33,081 nt of DNA from Verrucomicrobiales bacterium (GCA_027488845.1 JAIYBC010000022.1:1-33081), one strand, 5' to 3'; shown: positions 1 through 8,885, counted from the first letter of the stretch. Program-made: numbers and translations. Notes: generated from the sequence alone by a model not told the origin.

Positions 1-414
<414 letters not shown>

Positions 415-1032
415 AATGATTTTGTTTCTTACTTGTTCCGACCAGTTACCCAGTCGGGGGCTCTTCTTCCATCGTGCATTTCAATTTTCAAAGACCACCT
501 CGGACTACTACTTCATCATCCCGCTTTTCAGCCCAATTTCACGATACATTCGCGAAACCTTGCCGCCACGAGACGACGAAACTTCAACCGATTTCTTAAA
601 TCGGCTGAACTTCACCCGATGCGATTACGATTTCAGTCCACTTCCGCGGACCGCTACGAGGTAGCTCGTAAAGAACGAGGACAGTTAAGCCCGACTCTTC
701 CGTTCCCTCAAGAGCTTTTTAAAAAAATCTTCAAAACATCCCAAAACAGGCCTCCACAAAAACATCTCAACCACCTCAACAACAACGGGATACAGAAGCT
801 CCGAATCTTCACGACCTTTTTGCGACGTTTCCGAGCAGTCTCGGTCCAACCCCGCCACTTTCCTGCTTTGCCCCCCTTCCCCGACCACTTTGAATTGCCT
901 TCCAGTTCTACCGATTCCTCGATTTTCCGAAGGAATCCGCATCCTCCAGGCTTCGCTCCTCCGTTTTCGTCCGGTTCCGCGACCGAGTTCAGCCCGCATT
1001 GCAGTTCCTTCCATAAGTCCCATCCTGCATCC
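415..1032. promoter_or_regulatory. rRNA leader and shared upstream region, no protein gene seen
   Basis: About 620 bp separate the 16S gene (minus) from the divergent M42 peptidase gene (plus). Base composition is less GC-rich than the genes, with A/T tracts near 716-728, as expected for an rRNA promoter and leader. On the minus strand a boxA-like motif lies at 480-496. A hairpin CCGATTT-N3-AAATCGG lies at 588-604, possibly part of a pre-16S processing or leader structure. A weak promoter candidate on the minus strand is TTGAGG (706-711), 17-bp spacer, TTAACT (683-688); this is low confidence. An open frame crosses the region in phase with the peptidase but runs back into the 16S gene, so it is not coding. 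Confidence 0.5.
480..496 (-). promoter_or_regulatory. boxA-like rRNA antitermination motif
   Basis: The minus strand reads GGTCTTTGAAAATTGAA about 70 nt upstream of the 16S 5' end. The core TCTTTGAAAA matches the boxA-type motif commonly found in rRNA leaders just before 16S, where Nus factors bind the nascent transcript. The call rests on motif and position only. Confidence 0.5.
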
Positions 1033-2103
1033 ATGCGTACCGAATCGCTCCAGTTCCTCGAACTTCTCGTCAACACCCCCAGCCCGGTCGGCCATGAGAC
1101 CCGCGGGCTCAGGGCTTGGTTGGACTATGTCTCGCCTTTTGCCGAAGAGACCTTCTCCGATGCCTACGGGAATTCCGTTGCGGTTCTCAACAAGGGCGGC
1201 GGACCGCGCCTGATGCTTGCCGCCCACGCCGACGAGATTGCGATGTCGGTCAACCATGTGACCGCCGAGGGCTTTATTCACGTGCGTCGAATGGGCGGGA
1301 TCGATCCGGCCATCACGAAGGCCCAGCGGGTCACCATCCACAGCCGCTCCGGGCCTGTCTTCGGGGTGGTTGGGAACGTCGCGCCTCACCTGACGCGCGG
1401 GGAGGCGGAGGCCAAGGCGCCCAAGATCCATGAACTGTTCATCGACATCGGAGTTTCCTCGAAGGAGGAGGCCCTGAAGCTCGTGCGGGTGGGTGATCCG
1501 ATCACGCTCAACGATCGGTTTGAGATCCTGCGCGGGGACCTGGCCGTGGCGCGGGCCTTCGACAACCGGATCGGCACCTTCGCGGTCGCCGAGGCGCTGC
1601 GACTGCTCCAGCCGTTTCGGGATCGGCTGAACGTCGAGGTTTGCGCCGTGGCGAACGTGCAGGAGGAAGTCGGCCTGCTGGGTGCCCGTCAGATCGCCTA
1701 TTCCCTGAACCCTTCGGTCGCCCTAGTCGTCGACGTCACCCATGCCACGGACTACCCGACCGTGGATCCACGCCAACATGGGGACATCCATCTCGGGAAG
1801 GGCCCAACCCTGACCCACGGCGGATGCAATCACCCCGCCGTGCTCGAGCGCATCGAGACGGTCGCTTCCGAGAAGGGCATCCCCCTGCAACACGAAGCCA
1901 TGAGTGCGACCAGCGGCACCGACACGGATGTCATCTTCTGGACCCGCGGAGGCATCCCCAGCGGTCTGATCAGCCTTCCAAACCGCTACATGCACTCCCC
2001 GGTCGAGGTGGTGAACCTCCGGGACCTCGAACAGATCCCGGAGCTCATGGCCGGATTCGCCCTCTCCATAGCAAAGGGGGAGGAATTCCGTGTCCGGGTC
2101 TGA
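1033..2103 (+). CDS. M42 family metallopeptidase (glutamyl aminopeptidase-like)
   Basis: A 356-residue cytoplasmic aminopeptidase of the M42 family (tetrahedral TET-type peptidases, often misnamed endoglucanase M). These use two metal ions to remove N-terminal residues from peptides. The expected ligands are visible: H65 and D67 in AAHADE, D177 in RAFDNR, the catalytic pair E211-E212 in NVQEEVGLLG, D234 in VVDVTHA, and H321 in YMHSPVE. Length is normal for the family (about 340-370). The ATG at 1033 was chosen because the protein then starts directly with the family's usual N-terminus (MRTESLQFLELLVNTPSPVGHE, split here only for description); the open frame upstream runs into the 16S gene. 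No partner gene follows in the same direction. Substrate specificity cannot be told from sequence. Confidence 0.93.
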   Translation: MRTESLQFLELLVNTPSPVGHETRGLRAWLDYVSPFAEETFSDAYGNSVAVLNKGGGPRLMLAAHADEIAMSVNHVTAEGFIHVRRMGGIDPAITKAQRVTIHSRSGPVFGVVGNVAPHLTRGEAEAKAPKIHELFIDIGVSSKEEALKLVRVGDPITLNDRFEILRGDLAVARAFDNRIGTFAVAEALRLLQPFRDRLNVEVCAVANVQEEVGLLGARQIAYSLNPSVALVVDVTHATDYPTVDPRQHGDIHLGKGPTLTHGGCNHPAVLERIETVASEKGIPLQHEAMSATSGTDTDVIFWTRGGIPSGLISLPNRYMHSPVEVVNLRDLEQIPELMAGFALSIAKGEEFRVRV

Positions 2104-2104
2104 G

Positions 2105-2125
2105 CCGTCCAATCGGAGAGGACGG
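2105..2125 (+). terminator. GC-rich hairpin just after the peptidase stop codon
   Basis: CCGTCC (2105-2110) and GGACGG (2120-2125) form a perfect 6-bp stem with a 9-nt loop, two bases after the stop codon of the M42 gene. No T-tract follows, so this is only terminator-like. It is followed directly by a copy of the CTCACGCA repeat. Confidence 0.35.
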
Positions 2126-2152
2126 ACCTCACGCAGACACGCAAAGGCGCCA
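2124..2152 (+). repeat. CTCACGCA-family repeat, copy 1 (short)
   Basis: Short copy of an intergenic repeat reading GACCTCACGCA-like sequence followed by GACACGCAAAGGCG. It begins about 25 nt after the stop codon of the M42 gene, in the same direction. Other copies are at 14102-14238, 22287-22431 and 32891-32925. Confidence 0.6.
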
Positions 2153-2291
2153 ACGGGAGGCTGAAGCCGGAGTCAGGGCAAGGCCCGTGGTTCACTCCCT
2201 GAGACTTCTCGGCTCAGAGCATGCGCGTGGGGCCCCTTTGTTTCTTGGGCAAGGACGAAGCGGGTCTCCTACCGAAGTCCCCTTGCCCGGC

Positions 2292-4205
2292 TCACTCCTT
2301 GAACTCGGACTCCATCCGGGCCAATCGGGTCGCGGCGGCCTCCCATTCTGATGTGGCCTTGTCGAGATCGTGGGCCAATGACCGTAGCTGCTGGTTCAGG
2401 GTCAGGGCCCTTCCCGGCGTCGCATAGGTCGTCGGACTCTCGAGTTCGTTCGCCAGGTCGTTCTGCTTCCTCTCCAAGGCGGTCACCTGCCCCTCGAGCT
2501 GGGTGACGTGCTTCCTTTGCGATGCCAGCGCCTTGCGGGCGTCTGCGGCCTGTTGCCTCCGCTCCTTCTGGGAAGCGGTTTCCATGGGACGCGCTTCTCC
2601 GCGCCGGCCGCCGGTGTCGGGACGGGAATTGCTCAACCCGGGCCCGGTGCTCGCCGAGGTCAACGCCACCCGCGCCGAGGACGCCTTGGTCTTCTCCAGG
2701 TAGTAGTCGTAGTCACCGGCGTACGGCGTGAGCACACCGGCGTTGATGTGCAGCACCTTGGTCGCGATGGACCGGATGAAATAGACGTCGTGGCTGATGA
2801 ACACGAGGGTGCCGATGAACTCGCTCAAGGCGGCCACGAGGGCGTCGATGCTCGGGATGTCGAGGTGCGTGGTCGGCTCGTCCATCAGCAGCAGGTTGGG
2901 CGGATCCAGCAGCAGCTTGACCAGCGCGAGCCGGGTCTTCTCACCGCCGCTCAACACCGACACCTTCTTGAACACGTCGTCGTCCCGGAACAGGAAGCAT
3001 CCCAGGAGCGAACGGATGTAGAGCTCGGTCACGCGCGCCGGGGTGTCGCTGGCTTCCTCGAGGACGGTGCGCTGCGGCTGGAGCATCTCGGTCCGATACT
3101 GGGAGAAGTAGCCCACCTTGACCCGCAGGCCGAGGTCGCGTTCCCCGGACTGGGGAACCAGCACGCCCGCGAGCAGCTTGAGCAGGGTGGACTTGCCGGC
3201 GCCGTTGGGGCCAACAAGGACCGTACGGTCGCCGCGCTGCGCCTCGAACTGGAGTCCGCTATAGATGACGTGGTCGCCGTAGGCGAAGTCGACGTCCTTG
3301 ATCGTGATGACGCGCTGTCCGCTCTGTTCGGGCTGGGGAAAGGCGAAGTCGACCGTGGATGCCGCCTGCTCGGGGGCGTTCACCTTCTCCATGCGGTCGA
3401 TCTGCTTGAGCTTGGCCTGCGCCCGGGTGGCGGTGGTGTTCTTCGCGCGGAACCGGTTCACGAAGTCCATCAGGCGGCCGATTTCGCGCTGCTGGTTCTT
3501 GAATGCCGCCAACTGCTGCTCCTGCTGCGCCTCCCTCTGCTCGAGGAACGTGTCGTAGTTGCCGGTGTAGCGGTAGAGGCGCTGGTTGCGGATCTCGACG
3601 ATCCCCGTGACCAGCTGGTTCAGGAACTCCCGGTCATGTGAGATCACGAGGATCGCACCGGCGTAGTTCCGCAGGTAGTTCTGGAACCAGAGCAGCGTCT
3701 CCAGGTCCAGGTGGTTCGTCGGCTCGTCCAGCATCAGGATGTCCGGCTCCTGGACCAGCAACCGCGCCAGATGCGCCCGCATCACCCAACCGCCCGAAAG
3801 CTCCCTCGCCGGCCGTTCGTAATCCGACTCCCGGAAGGCCAATCCCTTCAGCAGCCGCTTGGCCTTCGCGATCGCCGGGCCGTCCGCGTAGAAGTGGTAG
3901 TCGTCCGAGGTCGTCCCCGGATCATGGAAGCTGGTGGCCAGCTCCAGGACGCTCTCCTCGCCGATCGGCGCGCTTTCCTGAGGGAGGAAGCCGACGGTCA
4001 CCCCCCTTTGGAAGGTCACCAAGCCCTCGTCGGGATCCTCCTGCCGCAGGATGAGCTTGAAGAGGGTGGACTTGCCCGCCCCGTTGGGCCCGACCAGCCC
4101 GAGCCGGTCCTGCCGGTTGAATTGGAGCGAGGCGTCCTCGAACAGAGTCCGCCCGCCGTATCCCTTCGCCACGTTCGAAACAGTCAGCATTTCTGGAAGG
4201 AGCAT
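2292..4205 (-). CDS. ABC-F family ATP-binding cassette protein (ribosome-associated)
   Basis: A 637-residue soluble protein with two ABC domains in tandem and no membrane segment, the hallmark of ABC-F translation factors (EttA/Uup/YheS group) that act at the ribosomal E site. Domain 1 has Walker A GPNGAGKST (about 39-47), signature LSGGW and Walker B LMLDEPTNHLD. The linker around residues 230-290 is basic and contains RAQAKLKQIDRMEK, as in the P-site tRNA interaction motif. Domain 2 repeats GPNGAGKST, LSGGEKTRLAL and LLMDEPTTHLD. The last 90 or so residues are a predicted charged coiled coil, as in Uup/YheS. Start: ATG at 4205; an in-frame ATG at 4190 (MLTVSNVAK) is an equally credible start and neither has a strong Shine-Dalgarno. 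The gene is divergent from the cofactor operon and convergent with the M42 gene. The exact ABC-F subfamily is uncertain. Confidence 0.93.
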   Translation of the reverse strand: MLLPEMLTVSNVAKGYGGRTLFEDASLQFNRQDRLGLVGPNGAGKSTLFKLILRQEDPDEGLVTFQRGVTVGFLPQESAPIGEESVLELATSFHDPGTTSDDYHFYADGPAIAKAKRLLKGLAFRESDYERPARELSGGWVMRAHLARLLVQEPDILMLDEPTNHLDLETLLWFQNYLRNYAGAILVISHDREFLNQLVTGIVEIRNQRLYRYTGNYDTFLEQREAQQEQQLAAFKNQQREIGRLMDFVNRFRAKNTTATRAQAKLKQIDRMEKVNAPEQAASTVDFAFPQPEQSGQRVITIKDVDFAYGDHVIYSGLQFEAQRGDRTVLVGPNGAGKSTLLKLLAGVLVPQSGERDLGLRVKVGYFSQYRTEMLQPQRTVLEEASDTPARVTELYIRSLLGCFLFRDDDVFKKVSVLSGGEKTRLALVKLLLDPPNLLLMDEPTTHLDIPSIDALVAALSEFIGTLVFISHDVYFIRSIATKVLHINAGVLTPYAGDYDYYLEKTKASSARVALTSASTGPGLSNSRPDTGGRRGEARPMETASQKERRQQAADARKALASQRKHVTQLEGQVTALERKQNDLANELESPTTYATPGRALTLNQQLRSLAHDLDKATSEWEAAATRLARMESEFKE

Positions 4206-4306
4206 GCCCGCTGCCCCGGCCGAAGTGGATGCCAGATTTCCGAATGTCGCACGGCCGCCATTCCCGCATCGTCATTCCCAAGACCCGGAGCCTAGGATCG
4301 CACGCG

Positions 4307-5626
4307 ATGCTCAACTGGATCTGGCTGGGAATCCTCACCGTGGCCGCCTTGGTGGCGGGTGTCACCGGACGCCTCGCCGGACTGACCGACGGTGTCCTGA
4401 AGGGCGCCGAGAACTCCGTGACGGTGGCCTTCGGGCTGATCGGCGTGATGACGCTCTGGCTGGGGCTGATGCGCCTCGCCGAGCGTTCCGGCATGGTCCA
4501 GTCCGTCGCCTCGCTGCTGCGTCCGCTGCTGCGTCGCCTCTTCCCCGAGGTCCCGGAATCCCATCCGGCCATGGGGAGCATGGTCCTGAACATCGCCGCC
4601 AACGCGCTCGGCCTGACCAACGCCGCCACCCCCCTCGGCCTGCGGGCCATGCGCGATCTCCAGTCGTTGAACCGCCATCCCGACACCGCCTCCGACGCGA
4701 TGTGCACCTTCCTCGCGATCAACACCGGTTCGGTCCAGCTCATCCCCACCACCGCCATCGCCATCCTTGCCGCCAATGGTTCGGCCAACCCCACCGCGAT
4801 CATCGGCACGACCCTGCTCGCGACGACCTGTTCCTCGGCCACCGGACTCGCCGTCGTCCGCCTCACCCGGGGCCTGCGTTGGTTCCGTGCGCCCGATGGG
4901 ACCGTGAACGCCACTCCGGAACCCGATTCCATCGAGGCCGCACCTTCCGACACGCCCCTCCTCACCGCGGCGAACACCGAGCCGCTGTCCGCCGGCCGCC
5001 GCATCCTTTTCGGGCTTCTGGTGCTGGTGTTCGCCGGTTTCGCCGCCCAGATCCTGTTCAATCCCCCGGCGGGCTCCCCAAATGGCCCATTCCTCGTCCG
5101 GTTGATCGAGGCGGTCTCCGTGGTGGCCCTGCCCTTCCTGTTCGTTGCGATCCCGGTCTACGGAACGCTGAAGGGCCTGCGCGCCTACGAGGAGTTCGTC
5201 GAAGGCGCCAAGGAAGGCTTCGCCACCGCCACCCGGATCATCCCCTACCTCGTGGCGATGCTGGTGGCGATCGGTGCCCTGCGCGGCGCGGGCGGGATCG
5301 AATGGATCACCAGGACCCTGGAACCGCTCCTGCGCGGCGTCGGCTATCCGGCGGAACTGGTCCCGATGACCCTCCTTCGGCCGCTCACCGGCAGCGGCAC
5401 CCTCGCTGCCTTCACCGACCTGGTGAAGTCCCACGGCGCCGACAGCCTGTTGGCGCGCATGGGCGGAACCCTGTTCGGCAGCACGGAGACCACCTTCTAC
5501 GTGATCGCCGTCTATTTCGGTTCGGTGGGCGTCCGTCGGACCCGGAACGCGATCCTTGCCGGACTTTCCGCCGACATCGCGGGCTCGATCGCCGCCGTCT
5601 GGGTGTGCCGTTCGATGTTGGGATGA
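4307..5626 (+). CDS. Fused SpmA/SpmB-type nucleoside-recognition (Gate) membrane protein
   Basis: A 439-residue integral membrane protein in which both halves belong to the nucleoside-recognition/Gate domain family. Residues about 1-190 resemble spore maturation protein A (LGLMRLAERSGM, SMVLNIAANALGLTNAATPLG). Residues about 240-439 resemble SpmB (RIIPYLVAMLVAIGALRGAGG, LLRPLTGSGTLAAFTDL, GSTETTFYVIAVYFGSVG). In Bacillus these are two genes; single-chain fusions occur in non-sporulating bacteria. The role outside sporulation is unknown; a transport role is an inference from the family. The ATG at 4307 was chosen because it begins a hydrophobic segment (MLNWIWLGILTVAALVAG); longer in-frame extensions are charged and overlap the divergent promoter region. 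Its stop codon overlaps the nadC start (ATGA), so the genes are probably translationally coupled. Confidence 0.88.
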   Translation: MLNWIWLGILTVAALVAGVTGRLAGLTDGVLKGAENSVTVAFGLIGVMTLWLGLMRLAERSGMVQSVASLLRPLLRRLFPEVPESHPAMGSMVLNIAANALGLTNAATPLGLRAMRDLQSLNRHPDTASDAMCTFLAINTGSVQLIPTTAIAILAANGSANPTAIIGTTLLATTCSSATGLAVVRLTRGLRWFRAPDGTVNATPEPDSIEAAPSDTPLLTAANTEPLSAGRRILFGLLVLVFAGFAAQILFNPPAGSPNGPFLVRLIEAVSVVALPFLFVAIPVYGTLKGLRAYEEFVEGAKEGFATATRIIPYLVAMLVAIGALRGAGGIEWITRTLEPLLRGVGYPAELVPMTLLRPLTGSGTLAAFTDLVKSHGADSLLARMGGTLFGSTETTFYVIAVYFGSVGVRRTRNAILAGLSADIAGSIAAVWVCRSMLG

Positions 5627-6585
5627 CCGCAGTCCCGGGTCACGAAGGCGCGACAACGCCTCGGCCGGGGGGAACCGACCGCGCCTTCTCCGACATTGAT
5701 GGCGACCGGGACCTTCCCCAGCCTCAGGACGTGCCTTCGCTCGACGCCTCCGACATCCGGGCCGCCGTCGTCGCCGCCCTAGCCGAGGATCTCGGCTCCG
5801 GTGACGCGACCACCCTAGCCTGCATCCCGCCGGAAGCGCGTTCCCGGGCCCGAATGAACGCCCGGGAACCGCTGACCTTGGCCGGAATCGAATTCGCCGA
5901 GGCCGCCTTCCGGGAACTGTCACCCGACGTGACGCTGCGCCGTTTCGCCAAGGACGGCGACCGCCTCGGTCCGGGCCAGCCCGTGCTGGAGGTCTCCGGT
6001 CCGTCCCGGGCGTTGCTCTCCGCCGAGAGGGTGGCGTTGAACTACGTCCAGAGGCTTACCGGCGTCGCCACCGCGACCGCCGCCTACGTCGCCGCCGTCG
6101 AAGGCACCCGCACCCGGATCCTGGACACGCGCAAGACGACCCCGGGTTGGCGGAAGTTCGAGAAGTACGCCGTGGCCTGCGGCGGCGGAACCAACCACCG
6201 GTTCGGCCTCCACGACCTGATCCTGATCAAGGACAACCACCTCGCCGCGCTCGCCGGCGAATCGCCGGATCCGATCACCGCCGCCGTCCGCCGCGCCCGC
6301 TCCCTCTATCCCGCGCTCCGGGTCGAGGTCGAGGCCGACACCCCGGAACAGGCGGAACTGGCCGCCGCCGCCGGTGCGGACATCGTCCTGCTGGACAACA
6401 TGGCCCCGGAGGTCCTCCGGGAATCGATCCGTCGCATCGCCGGCCGGAGCCAAACCGAAGCCAGCGGGGGAATCACGCTCGCCACGGTCCGGGCGGCCGC
6501 CGAAACCGGCGTCGACTTCATCTCGGTGGGGGCGGTAACCCACTCGGCCAAGGCCGTCGACCTCGGACTCGACTTCCTGCCCTGA
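5623..6585 (+). CDS. nadC: Nicotinate-nucleotide pyrophosphorylase (carboxylating)
   Basis: Quinolinate phosphoribosyltransferase: converts quinolinate and PRPP to nicotinate mononucleotide, CO2 and PPi in de novo NAD synthesis. Family motifs are intact: RILDTRKTTPG (165-175), the CGGGTNHR segment (186-193), IKDNH with K203, VEVEADT, IVLLDNM, SGGI and ISVGAVTHS near the C-terminus. The ATG at 5623 overlaps the stop of the preceding gene (ATGA). It gives 320 residues with an extra N-terminal stretch of about 36 low-complexity residues. An in-frame GTG at 5731 gives about 284 residues, the usual family length, and may be the real start. No nadA or nadB is seen in the window. The gene is second in a four-gene operon. 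Confidence 0.95.
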   Translation: MTAVPGHEGATTPRPGGTDRAFSDIDGDRDLPQPQDVPSLDASDIRAAVVAALAEDLGSGDATTLACIPPEARSRARMNAREPLTLAGIEFAEAAFRELSPDVTLRRFAKDGDRLGPGQPVLEVSGPSRALLSAERVALNYVQRLTGVATATAAYVAAVEGTRTRILDTRKTTPGWRKFEKYAVACGGGTNHRFGLHDLILIKDNHLAALAGESPDPITAAVRRARSLYPALRVEVEADTPEQAELAAAAGADIVLLDNMAPEVLRESIRRIAGRSQTEASGGITLATVRAAAETGVDFISVGAVTHSAKAVDLGLDFLP

Positions 6586-6586
6586 A

Positions 6587-7567
6587 ATGAATCCCGACGC
6601 CCAGATCCTCCGTTCCCTCCGCGGCGCCGGTGAAGCCGGTGTGTCCGGCGCCGCGCTGGCCAAGTCCCTCGGCGTCTCCCGCGCTGCGGTGTGGGCCCGG
6701 ATCGAGGAGCTCCGCCGCGCCGGATACGACATCGAAGCCAGCCCCCACCACGGCTATCGCCTGCACGGTTCGCCCGACCGGCTCCATGCCGACGACCTTC
6801 TCGCCCGCCTAGGACCGATCAAGGTCATCGGCCGCGACATCCAGGTCTTCAACGAGACCTCCTCCACCAACGACATCGTCGAGAAACTCGCACGCGACCT
6901 CGTCGCCGAAGGCATCGCCGTGTTCGCCGAATCCCAGACCAAGGGACGTGGACGTCTCGGACGCCGTTGGTCCTCGCCCCCCGGGAAGGGCCTTTGGCTC
7001 TCGGTGCTGCTCAGACCGAACCTCGCCCCGGCCGCCGCCACCCAGCTCACCGTCTCCACGGCCGTCGCCGTCGCCCGGGCCATCGAGAAGAACACCGGTC
7101 TCCAACCCGGGATCAAGTGGCCCAACGACATCGTCTTCGGCACGCGGAAATGCGCCGGCATCCTGCTCGAACTCGGTGCCGAACTGGACCACATCAAGCA
7201 TGTGATCCTCGGGATCGGCATCGACGTGAACATCCTCGCCGAGGAGTTCCCCGAGGAATTGCGGCCCATCGCCACCTCCCTCCAGGCCGAGGCGGGGCAT
7301 CCCATCGACCGCCCTTCCCTCGCCACCGCCCTGCTCCAGGAACTCGACGCCGTCTACGCCCGCCTGCGGGCCGGCGACTTCCATGAGATCGGCGACGAGT
7401 GGATGCGCCGCTGCACGACGCTCGGCCAGCGCGTCACGATACGGGTGGCGGATCGCGTGGTCACCGGCCGCGCCGAAGCCCTGGACGAAGACGGCGCCCT
7501 GCTCGTCCGCACCGAGCATGGCCGGCTGGAACACATCATCGGCGGCGACGTGTCGCTCGCGAAGTGA
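6587..7567 (+). CDS. birA: Biotin--[acetyl-CoA-carboxylase] ligase / biotin repressor
   Basis: A 326-residue bifunctional BirA-type protein. The N-terminal 60 residues form a winged helix-turn-helix (GVSGAALAKSLGVSRAAVWA region), the class that also represses biotin genes. The catalytic domain has the biotinoyl-AMP loop KGRGRLGRRW (119-128), followed by LWLSVLLRP and KWPNDI (177-182), and a small C-terminal beta domain. It attaches biotin to the BCCP subunit of acetyl-CoA carboxylase and related carboxylases. The start lies one base after the nadC stop codon, so the two are co-transcribed. No biotin biosynthesis genes are in the window, so any repressor target lies elsewhere. Confidence 0.95.
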   Translation: MNPDAQILRSLRGAGEAGVSGAALAKSLGVSRAAVWARIEELRRAGYDIEASPHHGYRLHGSPDRLHADDLLARLGPIKVIGRDIQVFNETSSTNDIVEKLARDLVAEGIAVFAESQTKGRGRLGRRWSSPPGKGLWLSVLLRPNLAPAAATQLTVSTAVAVARAIEKNTGLQPGIKWPNDIVFGTRKCAGILLELGAELDHIKHVILGIGIDVNILAEEFPEELRPIATSLQAEAGHPIDRPSLATALLQELDAVYARLRAGDFHEIGDEWMRRCTTLGQRVTIRVADRVVTGRAEALDEDGALLVRTEHGRLEHIIGGDVSLAK

Positions 7568-7575
7568 GGGCTCCC

Positions 7576-8328
7576 ATGATGCTTCTGCTCGACGTCGGCA
7601 ACACCCACACCCATGTCGGCCTCGGCGACCCGAGGCGCACCCGCGTGCTCGGCGATTTCCCGACCGAAGCCTGGCGGGCCGGCACGGCGGCCGATTCGTT
7701 GCGGGAACTGCTGAAGTCGACCCGGCCGGACTCCGGCGGATTCTGCAGCGTGGTCCCGGCGGTGAACGGATCCGTCCGTTCCACCCTGACGTCGGAATTC
7801 GGCTTCGAACCCCGGCAACTCTCCTCCGACACCGTCCGGGGCGTCGGAATCCGGTACCCGAAACCCGGGACCATCGGACAGGACCGCCTCGCGAACGCCC
7901 TGGCGGCGAGGCACCGCTTCGGGGCGCCGGTGCTGGTCGTCGACTTCGGCACCGCGGTGACCTTCGACGTCGTCGACCGACACGGCGACTACATCGGCGG
8001 GATCATCGCCCCGGGCCTGTCGGCGATGACCGACTATCTCCACGAGAAGACCGCCCTGCTTCCACGGATCCGCATCCGCGAGCCCCGCAGCGTGGTCGGC
8101 CGCAGCACGGAGCAGGCGATGCTCGCCGGCGCGGTGCATGGGTACCGGGGTCTGGTGCGCGGGCTGATCCAGGAACTCCGGAAGGAACTCGGAGCACGCC
8201 GACTCCCGGTCGTCGCCACCGGCGGCTACGCCCGCCTGATCGCCCGCAAGATGCCGGCGATCGATGAAGTCGTCCCCGGACTCACGTTGGAGGGCGTCCG
8301 GTTGTTTTTGGGTGAGGGAGTGGGTTGA
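7576..8328 (+). CDS. coaX: Type III pantothenate kinase
   Basis: A 250-residue CoaX-type kinase that phosphorylates pantothenate in the first step of coenzyme A synthesis. It belongs to the ASKHA fold. Visible motifs are the N-terminal phosphate loop LLLDVGNTHTHVG with D6, GQDRLANALAA (101-111), VVDFGTAVTFDVVD with D123, and GGIIAPGLS (141-149). Two adjacent ATG codons (7576 and 7579) could both start the protein. It begins 8 bp after birA; birA-coaX adjacency is common in bacteria. The stop codon TGA lies inside the first copy of the 8-nt tandem repeat that follows. Confidence 0.95.
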   Translation: MMLLLDVGNTHTHVGLGDPRRTRVLGDFPTEAWRAGTAADSLRELLKSTRPDSGGFCSVVPAVNGSVRSTLTSEFGFEPRQLSSDTVRGVGIRYPKPGTIGQDRLANALAARHRFGAPVLVVDFGTAVTFDVVDRHGDYIGGIIAPGLSAMTDYLHEKTALLPRIRIREPRSVVGRSTEQAMLAGAVHGYRGLVRGLIQELRKELGARRLPVVATGGYARLIARKMPAIDEVVPGLTLEGVRLFLGEGVG

Positions 8329-8380
8329 AAGGTTGAAAGGTTGAAAGGTTGAAAGGTTGAAAGGTTGAAGCGGTGAAAGG
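8325..8380 (+). repeat. Tandem array of the 8-nt unit TTGAAAGG
   Basis: Five perfect copies of TTGAAAGG (8325-8364) followed by a decayed copy up to 8380. The coaX stop codon is inside the first unit. There are no unique spacers, so it is not a CRISPR. Related arrays are at 8832-8885 and 29199-29254. Confidence 0.9.
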
Positions 8381-8477
8381 GGCGAGGGGTGATGCCGGGA
8401 ATGGGATCCGGCGACTTCATTTGGAGATCGGCTGTGGAACGAGGTGAAGCCGCTGCTCCGACGTCGGGCTCTCTGGG

Positions 8478-8588
8478 GTACGGAGTCCCGGCTTCAGCCG
8501 GCAAGACCTTCACCCACGATGGACCCTGAACGACGCCCACCCGTTTTGGCCGACGGGATTCAGACCAACTGAAGCCGGGACCCCATAC
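8478..8588. repeat. Imperfect inverted repeat, 20-bp arms
   Basis: Left arm GTACGGAGTCCCGGCTTCAG (8478-8497) and right arm CTGAAGCCGGGACCCCATAC (8569-8588) match at 18 of 20 positions when inverted and flank 71 bp. This looks like a small palindromic dispersed element or a large hairpin; no open frame lies inside. Confidence 0.7.
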
Positions 8589-8831
8589 CTCAGATGGCCT
8601 TCGCGCCGTTCGTTGTCAGCGCTTCAGCGTCTCGGCGACTCACCGGTTGTTCATATCCCTGGAAGAGTCCTTACCGTGGGGATGCGGAGGCGGTTCACAA
8701 CCAAGGGTGCCAGGGGTGCCAAGCACACGGTCGCTGGACGCCTTCTTCTGGCGCATTTGCGCTCCTTCGCGTGGCCCACTCACGCTTCCGTTGAACCAGC
8801 GCCCTTCAGCCCAACCGGGCGGCCGAAGCCG

Positions 8832-8885
8832 CTTCAACCCTTCAACCTTCAACCTCAACCTTTTATCCCTTCATCCCTTCGTCCC
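8832..8885 (-). repeat. Degenerate octamer array downstream of the ArsC-like gene
   Basis: On the minus strand this reads as a run of GATGAAGG, GTTGAAG and GTTGAAGG-type units, a decayed version of the TTGAAGGG array. It begins about 20 nt after the stop codon of the minus-strand ArsC-like gene and points in the same direction as that gene. Confidence 0.65.

Noticed and set aside
2508-3641. 377-codon open frame antisense to the ABC-F gene
   Set aside because: Shadow frame rich in Arg/Gly/Val/Glu without motifs; both ABC domains on the opposite strand are intact.
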